Part shown: in pieces, positions 1 to 8,159 of the stretch
Layout: each line of letters opens with the position of its first letter
How positions within the stretch are numbered: position 1 is the first letter of the stretch
NCBI RefSeq assembly: GCF_003966895.1
Contig: NZ_AP018449.1
Span: 3,923,501-3,987,500, forward strand
Reading direction: 5' to 3'
DNA: 64,000 nucleotides
Source: Methylomusa anaerophila
Lineage (GTDB): Bacteria > Bacillota > Negativicutes > Sporomusales > Sporomusaceae
The notes under the pieces: model-generated
What the model saw: the letters and a program-made list of their open reading frames with translations, nothing else
Told to the model about the DNA's origin: nothing
Databases searched by the model: none
Made by a program: the position numbers and the translations under genes

Positions 1-2432
1 GTCAAAAGTGTGTACGTACAGGCGATATCGAAAATGTGGGGCGTACGGCCCGTCATCATACTTTTTTCGAAATGCTGGGTAACTTTTCTTTTGGTGATTA
101 CTTCAAAAAAGAAGCAATTGCCTGGGCATGGGAGTATTTAACTGAACATCTTGAATTACCGAAAGAAAAGTTATGGATAACCATACATACCAGTGACGAC
201 GAAGCGTTTGAAATTTGGAATAAAGATATCAATATTGCTGCTGAGCGTATCATCCGCATGGAAGATAACTTTTGGGAGATCGGACCTGGTCCCTGCGGAC
301 CTTGTTCTGAAGTTTACTTTGATCTAGGGGAAGACCGTGGATGCGGTAAACCCGATTGCGCCGTCGGCTGTGATTGTGACCGGTATTTGGAAATTTGGAA
401 TTTGGTGTTTACTCAATTTGATCGTGACGAGGCAGGAAATTATACTCCTCTTGTTAAGAAAAACATTGATACCGGAGCGGGTCTCGAACGCATAGCTTCT
501 GTTTTACAAAATAAAGCTTCAAACTTTGAGACTGACTTGCTCTTTCCTGTCATCGAGCATGCCTGCCGGATTGCAGGAGTGCATTACGGAGAAGCTGCCA
601 AGACCGACGTGTCGTTAAAGGTTATTGCTGATCATGCTCGGAGTATGACTGTCATGATAGCTGACGGCGTTTTGCCGGCCAACGAAGGACGCGGCTATGT
701 ATTACGGCGTATATTGCGTCGAGCTGTTCGCCACGGACGAATGATGGGTATTGAAAAGCCCTTTTTGGTTGGTATTGTAGACATTGCTGCTAACATATTT
801 GCTGAACCATACCCGGAGATTGCAGAGAAAATAGCATATATAAAGAAAGTCATTCAATTAGAGGAGGAGCGCTTCCAGGCAACTCTAATCCAAGGAATGG
901 AACTGCTTAACAAGCACATCGAAGAATTAATTCAAAGCAATATCAAGGTACTGGATGGGGTAGTAGCCTTTAAACTTTATGATACCTACGGTTTTCCTTG
1001 GGAATTAACCCAGGAAATACTTAGCGAGCATAATTTCGAAATAGACAGGCGCGGTTTTGACGTCGCAATGAGCGAACAGCGAGAACGGGCTCGCGCCGCC
1101 CGGCTGGAAACTGATGAAAAAGTTATTATTCCTGATTTATCAGGTCTGGTTATAGATGAATTATCTAAATTATCATATGACGAAAATGCTACTGTCGCCA
1201 GAATCGTGCTGCTTCTTAAGAATGGGAAAGTTGTAACGGAAGCTTTGGATGGAGAAGAAGTAGCGGTAATTCTGGATGTGACTTCGTTTTATGCCGAAGG
1301 CGGCGGCCAAGTCGGTGACATAGGGGCAATTGCCGGTTCTCTAGGCAGGATGGACGTACTGAATACTAAAAAACTACCCGATGGCACCATTTACCACCTT
1401 AGTCAGATCGTAGAAGGATCATTTAAGACAGGCGAAACGGTACAATTGGCAGTTGACATTGCAAGACGTCGCCATATTGCCCGCAATCATACTGCTACCC
1501 ATTTACTTCATGCTGCATTAAAACAAGTGTTAGGTAAACATGTTAACCAAGCCGGATCCCTTGTTGACGCTGAAAAATTACGCTTTGATTTTACTCATTT
1601 TGCCGCTGTAACAGGTCCACAGCTGGAAGAAGTGGAAAAGATAGTAAATGACGTTATTCTTGCCAACAGTAGTGTAGGTGTAATTGAAACTACTCAAGAT
1701 CTTGCAAAAGAAATGGGGGCCATGGCTCTGTTTGGTGAGAAATACGGCGAACGCGTGCGTGTTATCATAATAGACGAATTCAGCCGGGAATTATGTGGCG
1801 GCACTCATGTAGGAGCTACTGCCGAAATTGGATTATTAAAAATCATTAGTGAGGCGGGTATCGGCTCCGGTGTACGCCGGATCGAAGCAGTTACCGGTTA
1901 TGGCGCTCATGAATATATAAAAACTCAGGAGCGAATTTTAAGTGAAGCCGCTCAAATACTGAAAACCCGTCCTGAAGAACTAATAATTCGTATGGAAGCA
2001 GTAAACGGACGTGTCAGGGAACTTGAGAAAGAAGTTGCGATGTTGACAACCAAGCTTGCTAAAAATGAAGTGCAGGATTTAGTAGCAGGAGTAAAAAACA
2101 TCAGCGGCATTCCGGCAGTGATTGGACAAGTGGCCGCGTCTGATATGGAAAATCTTCGTAGTATGGGGGATATGATTCGGGACCGTTTATCCTCCGGTGT
2201 CGTAGTACTTGCTGCTGTCTTCGGCGATAAAGTTAACTTTGTCGTTATGGCTACCGGTGATACTGTTCAAAAGGGCATTCATGCCGGCAATATTGTCAAA
2301 GAAGCTGCCAAAGCTGCCGGCGGCGGCGGCGGCGGCAGACCGGATATGGCTCAGGCAGGCGGCAAATTACCGGAGAAAATAGGTGATGCGCTAAGAGTAG
2401 CTGAGCTAGCAATCCAGTCTCAAGTTAAATAG
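1..2432 (+). CDS. alaS: Alanine--tRNA ligase, 5' end outside window
   Basis: Class II synthetase that charges tRNA-Ala in the cytoplasm and edits mischarged Ser/Gly. The frame is open from base 3, so the gene starts before the window; by comparison with the family about 60 N-terminal residues are missing. Visible are the aminoacylation core (RHHTFFEMLGNFSFGDY near the 5' edge), the editing-domain motif HTATH near base 1486, the CGGTH motif near 1794, and a C-terminal C-Ala tail with a glycine run encoded by repeated GGC codons near 2320. It heads the conserved alaS-ireB-ruvX neighbourhood. The internal ATG at 36 is not a plausible start because conserved sequence precedes it. Confidence 0.97.
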   Translation, partial: QKCVRTGDIENVGRTARHHTFFEMLGNFSFGDYFKKEAIAWAWEYLTEHLELPKEKLWITIHTSDDEAFEIWNKDINIAAERIIRMEDNFWEIGPGPCGPCSEVYFDLGEDRGCGKPDCAVGCDCDRYLEIWNLVFTQFDRDEAGNYTPLVKKNIDTGAGLERIASVLQNKASNFETDLLFPVIEHACRIAGVHYGEAAKTDVSLKVIADHARSMTVMIADGVLPANEGRGYVLRRILRRAVRHGRMMGIEKPFLVGIVDIAANIFAEPYPEIAEKIAYIKKVIQLEEERFQATLIQGMELLNKHIEELIQSNIKVLDGVVAFKLYDTYGFPWELTQEILSEHNFEIDRRGFDVAMSEQRERARAARLETDEKVIIPDLSGLVIDELSKLSYDENATVARIVLLLKNGKVVTEALDGEEVAVILDVTSFYAEGGGQVGDIGAIAGSLGRMDVLNTKKLPDGTIYHLSQIVEGSFKTGETVQLAVDIARRRHIARNHTATHLLHAALKQVLGKHVNQAGSLVDAEKLRFDFTHFAAVTGPQLEEVEKIVNDVILANSSVGVIETTQDLAKEMGAMALFGEKYGERVRVIIIDEFSRELCGGTHVGATAEIGLLKIISEAGIGSGVRRIEAVTGYGAHEYIKTQERILSEAAQILKTRPEELIIRMEAVNGRVRELEKEVAMLTTKLAKNEVQDLVAGVKNISGIPAVIGQVAASDMENLRSMGDMIRDRLSSGVVVLAAVFGDKVNFVVMATGDTVQKGIHAGNIVKEAAKAAGGGGGGRPDMAQAGGKLPEKIGDALRVAELAIQSQVK

Positions 2433-2488
2433 TGGAGGCAGCCGCCTTACCTGCCCGCATAATTTTATTTTTGATTATTCTCTCATAG

Positions 2489-2515
2489 ACAGGAAAAAAT
2501 AGTCGAGAATAGAAT
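2489..2515 (+). promoter_or_regulatory. Sigma-H-type promoter upstream of ireB
   Basis: The B. subtilis sigma-H consensus RnAGGAWWW, 11-base spacer, RnnGAAT is matched at every specified position: ACAGGAAAA (2489-2497), spacer 2498-2508, ATAGAAT (2509-2515). It lies 47 bases before the ireB ATG. The assignment rests on the sequence match only. Confidence 0.6.
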
Positions 2516-2561
2516 ATATACATTATTATTTTGCAGATAATAAAGGGGAGGAGGAGGCTTC

Positions 2562-2819
2562 ATGACCAATACATCCCAAGAAACGATGATGTTTAAAGTA
2601 AATAACGAAGAGACCAATGCGGCTGAAGTAATTCTCACTACCGTTTACCAGTCCTTGCAAGAAAAGGGATACAATCCAATTAATCAATTGGTTGGATATC
2701 TTTTATCCGGTGATCCTACCTATATCACCAGTCACAACAATGCGCGTTCTCTTATCCGAAAACTTGAACGCGACGAGATTATTGAAGAACTGGTGCGCGC
2801 TTATTTGAAAGACAAATAA
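2562..2819 (+). CDS. ireB: IreB family regulatory phosphoprotein (DUF965)
   Basis: Small cytoplasmic protein of 85 residues, the usual family length. In Enterococcus, IreB is a substrate of the Ser/Thr kinase IreK and influences cell-envelope stress resistance. The N-terminus is rich in Thr/Ser ([11 protein letters not shown]), as expected of the phosphorylated segment, followed by the conserved region with [18 protein letters not shown] strong purine-rich ribosome site (GGGGAGGAGGAGG) precedes the ATG. Its stop shares one base with the start of the next gene (TAATG), so translation is probably coupled. A sigma-H-like promoter upstream suggests induction at the transition to stationary phase. 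Confidence 0.93.
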   Translation: MTNTSQETMMFKVNNEETNAAEVILTTVYQSLQEKGYNPINQLVGYLLSGDPTYITSHNNARSLIRKLERDEIIEELVRAYLKDK

Positions 2820-3769
2820 TGAATTATTGCGAACTGGGTTGTACAGGTCTTAAGGTATCTCGCCTATGTTTTGGTGCTCTTACGATTGGTCCCCTGCAAT
2901 CAAAGCTGTCTTTATCGGAAGGAGCCGCAGTAATAAAGGCCGCACTTGATGCAGGGGTTAATTTTATTGATACTGCGGAATTATATGGAACTTATCCATA
3001 TATACGCGAAGCGTTGGCAAGGACGAATCAGCCTCATGTCGTTATTGCATCGAAGTCATATGCTTATACATATGAGGGTATGCGGGAAAGCGTCGAAACG
3101 GCTTGCAGGGAACTCAACCGGAACTTTATTGATATTTTTTTACTTCACGAACAAAGCTCCCGCCTAACATTAAAAGGGCACAGAGATGCTTTACAATTTT
3201 TGCTTAACGCAAAATCGGCAGGACTTGTAAAAGCGGTAGGCGTATCCACTCATGCTGTCGAAGTAGTTCAGGCTGCCGCTGCTATGGAACAAATTGATGT
3301 TATCCATCCAATACTAAACATGCGTGGTATTGGAATTGCAGACGGAAATGTCGTTGATATGCTGACAGCCATCCATGCCGCAGCTGCTATGGGAAAAGGA
3401 ATTTATGCCATGAAAGCTCTCGGCGGCGGACATTTATGCGGCTCAGCCCTTGAATCCTTCAATTGGGTTCTTGCGCAACAAGGGGTTGCGTCTGTTGCTG
3501 TCGGCATGCAATCCAGGGAAGAAGTATTGTTAAACACAGCTATTTTTTCCGGCAAACCTGTAAGCAGGGAGCTGTCTGATAAAGTATCTGCAAAACAACG
3601 ACACCTGATAGTTGAGGAAGGGTGTGCGGGGTGTGGAACGTGTTTGCAAAGATGCCCGGCATCGGCTCTTTATATAAATGATGAAAAAGTAAATGTGAAT
3701 GCTCAGCGTTGCATTTTGTGCGGCTATTGCGGGGCGGCGTGTCCTAATTTTTGTTTGAAAATAATTTAG
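2819..3769 (+). CDS. Aldo/keto reductase with C-terminal 2[4Fe-4S] ferredoxin domain
   Basis: 316-residue predicted oxidoreductase. The N-terminal TIM-barrel carries the aldo/keto reductase tetrad Asp51, Tyr56, Lys79 and His110. The last 50 residues are a bacterial-type ferredoxin with CxxCxxCxxxCP at 269-279 and again at 298-308, enough for two [4Fe-4S] clusters. Such fusions occur in anaerobes; the substrate is unknown. It overlaps ireB by one base, and ruvX follows 23 bases after its stop. In Bacillus this slot between ireB and ruvX is empty, so the gene is an insertion into a conserved cluster. Cytoplasmic, no signal peptide. Confidence 0.85.
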   Translation: MNYCELGCTGLKVSRLCFGALTIGPLQSKLSLSEGAAVIKAALDAGVNFIDTAELYGTYPYIREALARTNQPHVVIASKSYAYTYEGMRESVETACRELNRNFIDIFLLHEQSSRLTLKGHRDALQFLLNAKSAGLVKAVGVSTHAVEVVQAAAAMEQIDVIHPILNMRGIGIADGNVVDMLTAIHAAAAMGKGIYAMKALGGGHLCGSALESFNWVLAQQGVASVAVGMQSREEVLLNTAIFSGKPVSRELSDKVSAKQRHLIVEEGCAGCGTCLQRCPASALYINDEKVNVNAQRCILCGYCGAACPNFCLKII

Positions 3770-3792
3770 TTGTATCATAGACGGGGGGCAAT

Positions 3793-4209
3793 ATGCGTAT
3801 ACTAGCTCTTGACGTAGGTGACAAAACAATTGGTGTGGCAGTAAGTGATGAATTGAAATTGACTGCGCAAGGAGTGGAGGTTATTCGGCGAGCAGGAATT
3901 AAAAAAGATTTTACTCGCCTGCGGACACTGATTGAACAGTTTGAGATACGTCTTATCATCATCGGCTTGCCCAAAAATATGAATGGAACTGTTGGCCCCC
4001 AGGGCGAGCTGGTGGAACAATTTGCTGAACAATTGTCCGCCTTTGTTCCCCAAATTAATATTAGGCTTTGGGATGAGCGGTTATCTACGATTGCCGCTGA
4101 AAAGTCACTAATAGCTGCAGATGTAAGCCGGGCTAAGCGCCGCCAGGTTATTGACAAAATGGCAGCGGTGTTTATTTTACAAGGATATTTAGATAGTTTA
4201 TCCAAATAA
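3793..4209 (+). CDS. ruvX: Holliday junction resolvase-like protein YqgF/RuvX
   Basis: 138-residue RNase H-fold nuclease family protein. Family members are implicated in pre-16S rRNA 5'-end maturation and proposed as Holliday junction resolvases. The N-terminal ALDVGDKTIGVAVSD holds the first catalytic Asp, and WDERLSTIAAEKSL holds the conserved DERxST motif. Length and order are typical. ACGGGGGG sits 7 bases before the ATG. The position between ireB and the DUF1292 gene matches B. subtilis yrzL-yrrK-yrzB. Confidence 0.93.
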   Translation: MRILALDVGDKTIGVAVSDELKLTAQGVEVIRRAGIKKDFTRLRTLIEQFEIRLIIIGLPKNMNGTVGPQGELVEQFAEQLSAFVPQINIRLWDERLSTIAAEKSLIAADVSRAKRRQVIDKMAAVFILQGYLDSLSK

Positions 4210-4240
4210 TTAGGGTTTACAAAAATTTACATCCGTTTCC

Positions 4241-4269
4241 TTGACAGGATAAGTTTTCTAGTATACAAT
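4241..4269 (+). promoter_or_regulatory. Sigma-A promoter for the DUF1292 gene
   Basis: Perfect -35 TTGACA (4241-4246), 17-base spacer, -10 TACAAT (4264-4269; one mismatch). The transcript would start about 35 bases before the ATG at 4309. Confidence 0.75.
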
Positions 4270-4308
4270 TACAATACAGTTTCGCAGTTGAAAAAAGAGG
4301 TGAGCAGA

Positions 4309-4650
4309 ATGGCTGATATGGAAAAAGATGACGTTGTGGATATGGATGGAGAACCAGTTATTGTTATGACCGATGAGGATGGAAACGAATACTACTATCA
4401 CGAAGAAATGATCATACCAATTGGCGAAAAAAAATATGCCATTTTAGTGCCAATCGAAGTTGATGAAGATGGTAATTGCGGATGCCATGATGAAGGATGC
4501 GATTGCTGCGGTGAAGCGGAAGAAACAGATGTTTTCATCGCCCGAATTGACTTAGAGGATGGGGAAGAAGTATATGTAGACCCAACGGATGAGGAATTTG
4601 AGCAAGTTCGCCAAGCCTATGAAGAAATGATGTTTGAAGACGAAGAGTAA
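4309..4650 (+). CDS. DUF1292 domain-containing acidic protein
   Basis: 113-residue, strongly acidic protein of the DUF1292 family (B. subtilis YrzB). Function is unknown, but it is nearly always found between ruvX and mltG. The body has the family's EDGNEYYYHEEMIIPIG region. A Cys/His cluster (CGCHDEGCDCC, around residues 64-74) could bind a metal, which is inference. The ATG at 4309 is preferred over an in-frame TTG at 4288 because AGAGGTGA ends 6 bases before it. A strong promoter and a terminator of its own make it a single-gene unit. Confidence 0.88.
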   Translation: MADMEKDDVVDMDGEPVIVMTDEDGNEYYYHEEMIIPIGEKKYAILVPIEVDEDGNCGCHDEGCDCCGEAEETDVFIARIDLEDGEEVYVDPTDEEFEQVRQAYEEMMFEDEE

Positions 4651-4663
4651 AAGATAGAAGCAT

Positions 4664-4689
4664 AGAAGCCGTCAAGGCTTCTTTTTTTC
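4664..4689 (+). terminator. Rho-independent terminator after the DUF1292 gene
   Basis: Perfect 7-bp stem AGAAGCC/GGCTTCT with a 5-base loop, followed by seven T. Confidence 0.9.
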
Positions 4690-4692
4690 TGA

Positions 4693-4805
4693 CTATATGG
4701 AACGCATTGAAATATATCCGGGTTTAGTAGGAAGGCTTCGCCGCTGTCGCTTAACCTCAGCTTATCCTAATACCCGGATGTAAAATTTTAATGCGACATA
4801 TATAG
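4693..4805. repeat. Dispersed palindromic repeat, family 2, copy A
   Basis: Non-coding element beginning CTATATGGAACGCATTG and ending near ATATATAG. It contains the family core CTTCGCCGCTGTCGCTTAAC followed by CTCAGCTTATCCTA. An inner arm CCGGGTTTAGTAGGA pairs imperfectly with TCCTAATACCCGG. Copies B (58896-59013, opposite orientation) and C (61022-61112) share the core and the TATGGAA end. Confidence 0.75.
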
Positions 4806-4806
4806 T

Positions 4807-4835
4807 TTGATCAAGGTGCAATTTTGTAATATAAT
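4807..4835 (+). promoter_or_regulatory. Sigma-A promoter for mltG
   Basis: -35 TTGATC (4807-4812), 17-base spacer, perfect -10 TATAAT (4830-4835). It sits immediately after repeat copy A and about 75 bases before mltG. Confidence 0.65.
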
Positions 4836-4846
4836 GTTGTCACATT

Positions 4847-4874
4847 AATCTAGAATCTAGAATCTATAATCTAC
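4847..4874. repeat. Heptanucleotide tandem repeat (AATCTAG)
   Basis: Four consecutive 7-base units AATCTAG, AATCTAG, AATCTAT, AATCTAC in the mltG leader, followed by a diverged fifth (AATTTAG). Confidence 0.75.
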
Positions 4875-4909
4875 AATTTAGTTTCTATAATTATGGGGGA
4901 ATTCTAATA

Positions 4910-5938
4910 ATGAAAATATTGTTGCCTTTTGGAGTACCTAACAGGTATAAAATATATTTTGCCATACCAGCAGCACTGTTAATGTTAATTTCTAGCATAC
5001 TATATGCTTGTTCAATGATCCTGCCTGTCTCATCGGCTGCACACGAGCCGATTATTATAAATATTGAATCCGGCATGTCAACTCAAGACATTGGACAATT
5101 ATTATATAAACAGAGACTGATCCGAAGTGTATTTGTATTTCGGATTGCCGCAAAATTGGAGAAACTTGAAAATTCTCTTCAAGCTGGCGAGTATGAACTG
5201 AGTCCGAATATGTCGATTAATAAAATTGTTTCAACGTTAGCCGCAGGCCAGAACGCCTATCAAGAGGTTACTATTCCGGAAGGATATACCGTAGATCAGA
5301 TCGCCGCCTTACTGAATGAAAAAAATTTGGTTAAAGCGGACCAATTTAAGTCGTTAGCCAAAACTTTTGCACCGTACCAGTATATGACAGCTAATCCTTT
5401 AATCCAGTATCAAGCAGAAGGGTTTATCTTTCCTGATACTTACCAGATTGCCAAAGGTATGACGGAAGAACAAATTCTAGCAATGATGGTAAAACAATTC
5501 GATACTAAATTTACCGCTGCTATGCGGGAGAAAGCGGAAGAAAGAGGTATGACCATAAGAGAGGTAGTTATTTTGGCATCTTTAGTCGAAAAAGAGGCTA
5601 AATTAGAGCAGGAGGGACCTATAATAGCCGGTGTATTTGCCAATAGGGTAAAACAAGGAATGCCTTTGCAGTCTTGCGCTACTATACAATACATTCTTGG
5701 ATACCCGAAGCCTGAACTTACAATTGAGGATACCCAAATCCCTTCCCCTTACAATACTTATCAGAATATGGGATTGCCTCCCGGACCGATTGCCAATCCC
5801 GGAATGACGGCAATAAGAGCTGTGCTTAACGCTAATGGCACAGAGTATTTGTATTTTGTGGCTGACAAAAACGGCAAACATCATTTTAGCAAGACATATG
5901 AAGAACACCTGGCTGCAATTGAACAGGTGCAAATGTAA
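4910..5938 (+). CDS. mltG: Endolytic murein transglycosylase MltG (YceG-like)
   Basis: 342-residue inner-membrane enzyme that cuts nascent peptidoglycan strands and sets glycan chain termination. One transmembrane helix lies at about residues 14-38. A LysM-like segment follows and then the YceG catalytic domain with LVEKEA (the Glu at about 227 is the expected catalytic residue), the FANRVKQGMPLQS loop and the LPPGPIANPG motif. In B. subtilis the same slot holds yrrL. The downstream methyltransferase starts one base after the stop codon, so the two are probably cotranscribed. Confidence 0.94.
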   Translation: MKILLPFGVPNRYKIYFAIPAALLMLISSILYACSMILPVSSAAHEPIIINIESGMSTQDIGQLLYKQRLIRSVFVFRIAAKLEKLENSLQAGEYELSPNMSINKIVSTLAAGQNAYQEVTIPEGYTVDQIAALLNEKNLVKADQFKSLAKTFAPYQYMTANPLIQYQAEGFIFPDTYQIAKGMTEEQILAMMVKQFDTKFTAAMREKAEERGMTIREVVILASLVEKEAKLEQEGPIIAGVFANRVKQGMPLQSCATIQYILGYPKPELTIEDTQIPSPYNTYQNMGLPPGPIANPGMTAIRAVLNANGTEYLYFVADKNGKHHFSKTYEEHLAAIEQVQM

Positions 5939-5939
5939 A

Positions 5940-6560
5940 ATGAATAAAAGCGAAGAAATAGTTGCCGCAATGGAAGACTATGCCGTCCGGTATAATGTAC
6001 CGATAATAACCAAAGAAGGAGTTGCCTTGCTGGCGAAGACAGTCATTGAACGGCAGCCTTGTTCCATTTTGGAGATCGGTACTGCAATCGGCTATTCCAC
6101 TTTGCATATGGCATTAAATCAGCCGGCGAACGGGCGAATTGCAACGATTGAAATAAATCCGGCGCGGATCGAACTTGCCCGGAATTATTTATTTGCTGCC
6201 GGAATTATCGATAAAGTTGATTTGCTGTTAGGTGACGCCGGGGATATCATCCCCCGGCTTGATTCTGATTTTGACATGTTATTTATTGATGCCGCTAAAG
6301 GGCAATATCTGGATTATTTAAATAAGGCAACCCCCATGCTATTGCCAGGGGCAGCAATTGTTACAGATAATATCCTGTTTCGCGGCTGGGTTTACGGGTC
6401 AAACCAGGATACTCCTAGACGATTCCGAACAATTGTAAAAAGACTTAGAGCTTATCTTGACTTTATTATGAATGATAGTCGCTTTGACACAACGATATTC
6501 CCTGTCGGCGACGGCGATGGTATGGCTATTTCCTACTATAAGGGAAAGGAGAAAAACTAG
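5940..6560 (+). CDS. trmR: tRNA 5-hydroxyuridine methyltransferase (O-methyltransferase)
   Basis: 206-residue class I SAM methyltransferase. B. subtilis TrmR (YrrM) methylates 5-hydroxyuridine at tRNA position 34 to 5-methoxyuridine. The SAM loop LEIGTAIGYST is at residues 44-54, and MLFIDAAKGQY provides the metal/substrate Asp typical of the COMT-like family. The ATG at 5940 is used because the family N-terminus starts there; a weak AGGTG lies 10 bases upstream inside mltG. It is followed at once by trhP, which makes the ho5U substrate, so the two form a pathway. Confidence 0.88.
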   Translation: MNKSEEIVAAMEDYAVRYNVPIITKEGVALLAKTVIERQPCSILEIGTAIGYSTLHMALNQPANGRIATIEINPARIELARNYLFAAGIIDKVDLLLGDAGDIIPRLDSDFDMLFIDAAKGQYLDYLNKATPMLLPGAAIVTDNILFRGWVYGSNQDTPRRFRTIVKRLRAYLDFIMNDSRFDTTIFPVGDGDGMAISYYKGKEKN

Positions 6561-6561
6561 G

Positions 6562-7803
6562 ATGAAGAGGCCGGAACTGCTTGCTCCAGCGGGAAATATG
6601 GAAAAACTTAGAATGGCTTTAATTTATGGTGCGGACGCAGTCTATATGGGAGGCAAATCATTTGGATTGAGAGCATTCAGCGACAACTTTGAGTTATTTG
6701 AACTGGAAGAAGGGATTAACTTTACCCATTCTTTAGGAAAAAAGGCGTATATTACCGTAAATATTTTCCCTCATAATGATGATTTGACTGAGTTGCCCGG
6801 CTATATCCGCGCAATTGCCGGTTTTGGCGCCGATGGAATAATCGTTGCCGATCCTGGAGTTTTTCGCATGGTCAGAGTTAATGCTCCAAATCTTCCGATA
6901 CATATTAGTACTCAGGCTAATTCCACTAACTGGTCTACTGTGGTATTTTGGGAAGATTTGGAAGCTCACCGGGTTGTACTGGCGCGTGAACTTTCTTTCG
7001 CTGATCTAAAGCTGATTCGGGAAAAAACCAAAATAGAATTAGAAGTTTTCATACATGGCGCTATGTGTATTTCATATTCAGGAAGGTGTTTATTGAGCAA
7101 CTATTTGGCCGCTCGTGATGCCAATCGCGGCGAATGCGCCCAGCCTTGCCGCTGGAAGTATTATCTAATGGAAGAAACCCGGCCGAATCAATACTATCCG
7201 GTGTTGGAAGATGAGCAGGGAACATATATTTTTAATTCGAAAGATTTATGCCTTCTTAAGCATATTCCGGAGCTTATAACCGCTGGGTTAAATAGTTTTA
7301 AAATTGAAGGCCGTATGAAAAGTGTTCACTACGTAGCTACTGTTGTCAAAGTTTATCGGGAAGCTATTGATCAATACATGAAGAATCCCAATAATTTTCA
7401 AATTAAACCGGAATGGCTCGATGAACTGAATAAAATTTCCCACCGGGATTATACGACTGGTTTTTTTTTAAAAGAAACATCTGAGAATACCCAAATTTAT
7501 GGTACTTCCAGTTACAAACAGAGCCATGATTTTATCGGGTTGGTTAAAGAATATAATCCTGCCACCAAAAGGGCGGTTATTGAGCAGCGAAATAATATAA
7601 AAGTTGGTGAAACCATTGAAATAATGCAGCCAGGTAAGCCAAAATTTATTCAAGAGATCCAGGCCCTGTTTGACGAAGATGGCAATCCCATTGCTGTGGC
7701 TCCACATCCGCAGCAGATTATTTCGATGCCTGTTGCGCAGCCAGTAGTTCCGTATGCAATGCTTCGGCGGGAAGTGAATAAAAAAAACTATAACGAGTTG
7801 TAG
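6562..7803 (+). CDS. trhP: U32 family tRNA hydroxylation protein TrhP
   Basis: 413-residue protein of the peptidase U32 family. TrhP proteins install the 5-hydroxyl of U34 in tRNA using prephenate, rather than acting as peptidases. The U32 signature is visible as EVFIHGAMCISYSGRCLLSN, followed by the Cys-rich NRGECAQPCRW region thought to bind an Fe-S cluster. The C-terminal ~90 residues form the U32-associated beta-barrel. B. subtilis has two adjacent genes here (trhP1, trhP2); this window has one full-length gene. AAAGGAG lies 9 bases before the chosen ATG. Confidence 0.88.
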   Translation: MKRPELLAPAGNMEKLRMALIYGADAVYMGGKSFGLRAFSDNFELFELEEGINFTHSLGKKAYITVNIFPHNDDLTELPGYIRAIAGFGADGIIVADPGVFRMVRVNAPNLPIHISTQANSTNWSTVVFWEDLEAHRVVLARELSFADLKLIREKTKIELEVFIHGAMCISYSGRCLLSNYLAARDANRGECAQPCRWKYYLMEETRPNQYYPVLEDEQGTYIFNSKDLCLLKHIPELITAGLNSFKIEGRMKSVHYVATVVKVYREAIDQYMKNPNNFQIKPEWLDELNKISHRDYTTGFFLKETSENTQIYGTSSYKQSHDFIGLVKEYNPATKRAVIEQRNNIKVGETIEIMQPGKPKFIQEIQALFDEDGNPIAVAPHPQQIISMPVAQPVVPYAMLRREVNKKNYNEL

Positions 7804-7813
7804 GTGTTAAAAT

Positions 7814-8044
7814 ATGAAACAGTTTGACTGTTCAATAATGATTCGTGTCGAGCCCAGGGATGTTAATTTTGTAAATCAAATCATGGAAGGATATGAATAC
7901 CTCGGTGTCGTCAGTACTATAAATCGTGCCGAAGGGATATTGGTTGTCAGGGTCACACCGGACACTGTAAATGATGTCCGCCGGATATTATCCACTCTTC
8001 CTATTAATGTTAAAGACGTTAAAGATGTTAAAGATATAAAATAG
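7814..8044 (+). CDS. DUF4911 domain-containing protein
   Basis: 76-residue protein of unknown function, resembling the DUF4911 family of small Bacillota proteins with an ACT-like ferredoxin-fold pattern (IMIRVEPRDVNFVNQIME ... GILVVRVTPD). It follows trhP by 10 bases and probably ends that operon. The C-terminus is a threefold VKD repeat encoded by 9-base tandem units, which looks like recent repeat expansion. Confidence 0.7.
   Translation: MKQFDCSIMIRVEPRDVNFVNQIMEGYEYLGVVSTINRAEGILVVRVTPDTVNDVRRILSTLPINVKDVKDVKDIK
8009..8035. repeat. Nonanucleotide tandem repeat in coding sequence
   Basis: Three units GTTAAAGAC, GTTAAAGAT, GTTAAAGAT in frame, encoding (VKD)3 at the C-terminus of the DUF4911 gene. 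Confidence 0.85.
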
Positions 8045-8159
8045 CTGGAACAGTTAATTAGTATAAGGTATCCTGATATAATGCCATACTATTTATGCTT
8101 GATAACTTGCTAATACATGGCTATTTCTTATACGATCAAGCAAAACGGGGTGCAAGGGT

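Noticed and set aside
3744-4205. 153-codon frame antisense to ruvX
   Set aside because: Fully overlaps a conserved gene, no ribosome site, Ser/Arg-rich translation typical of a shadow frame.
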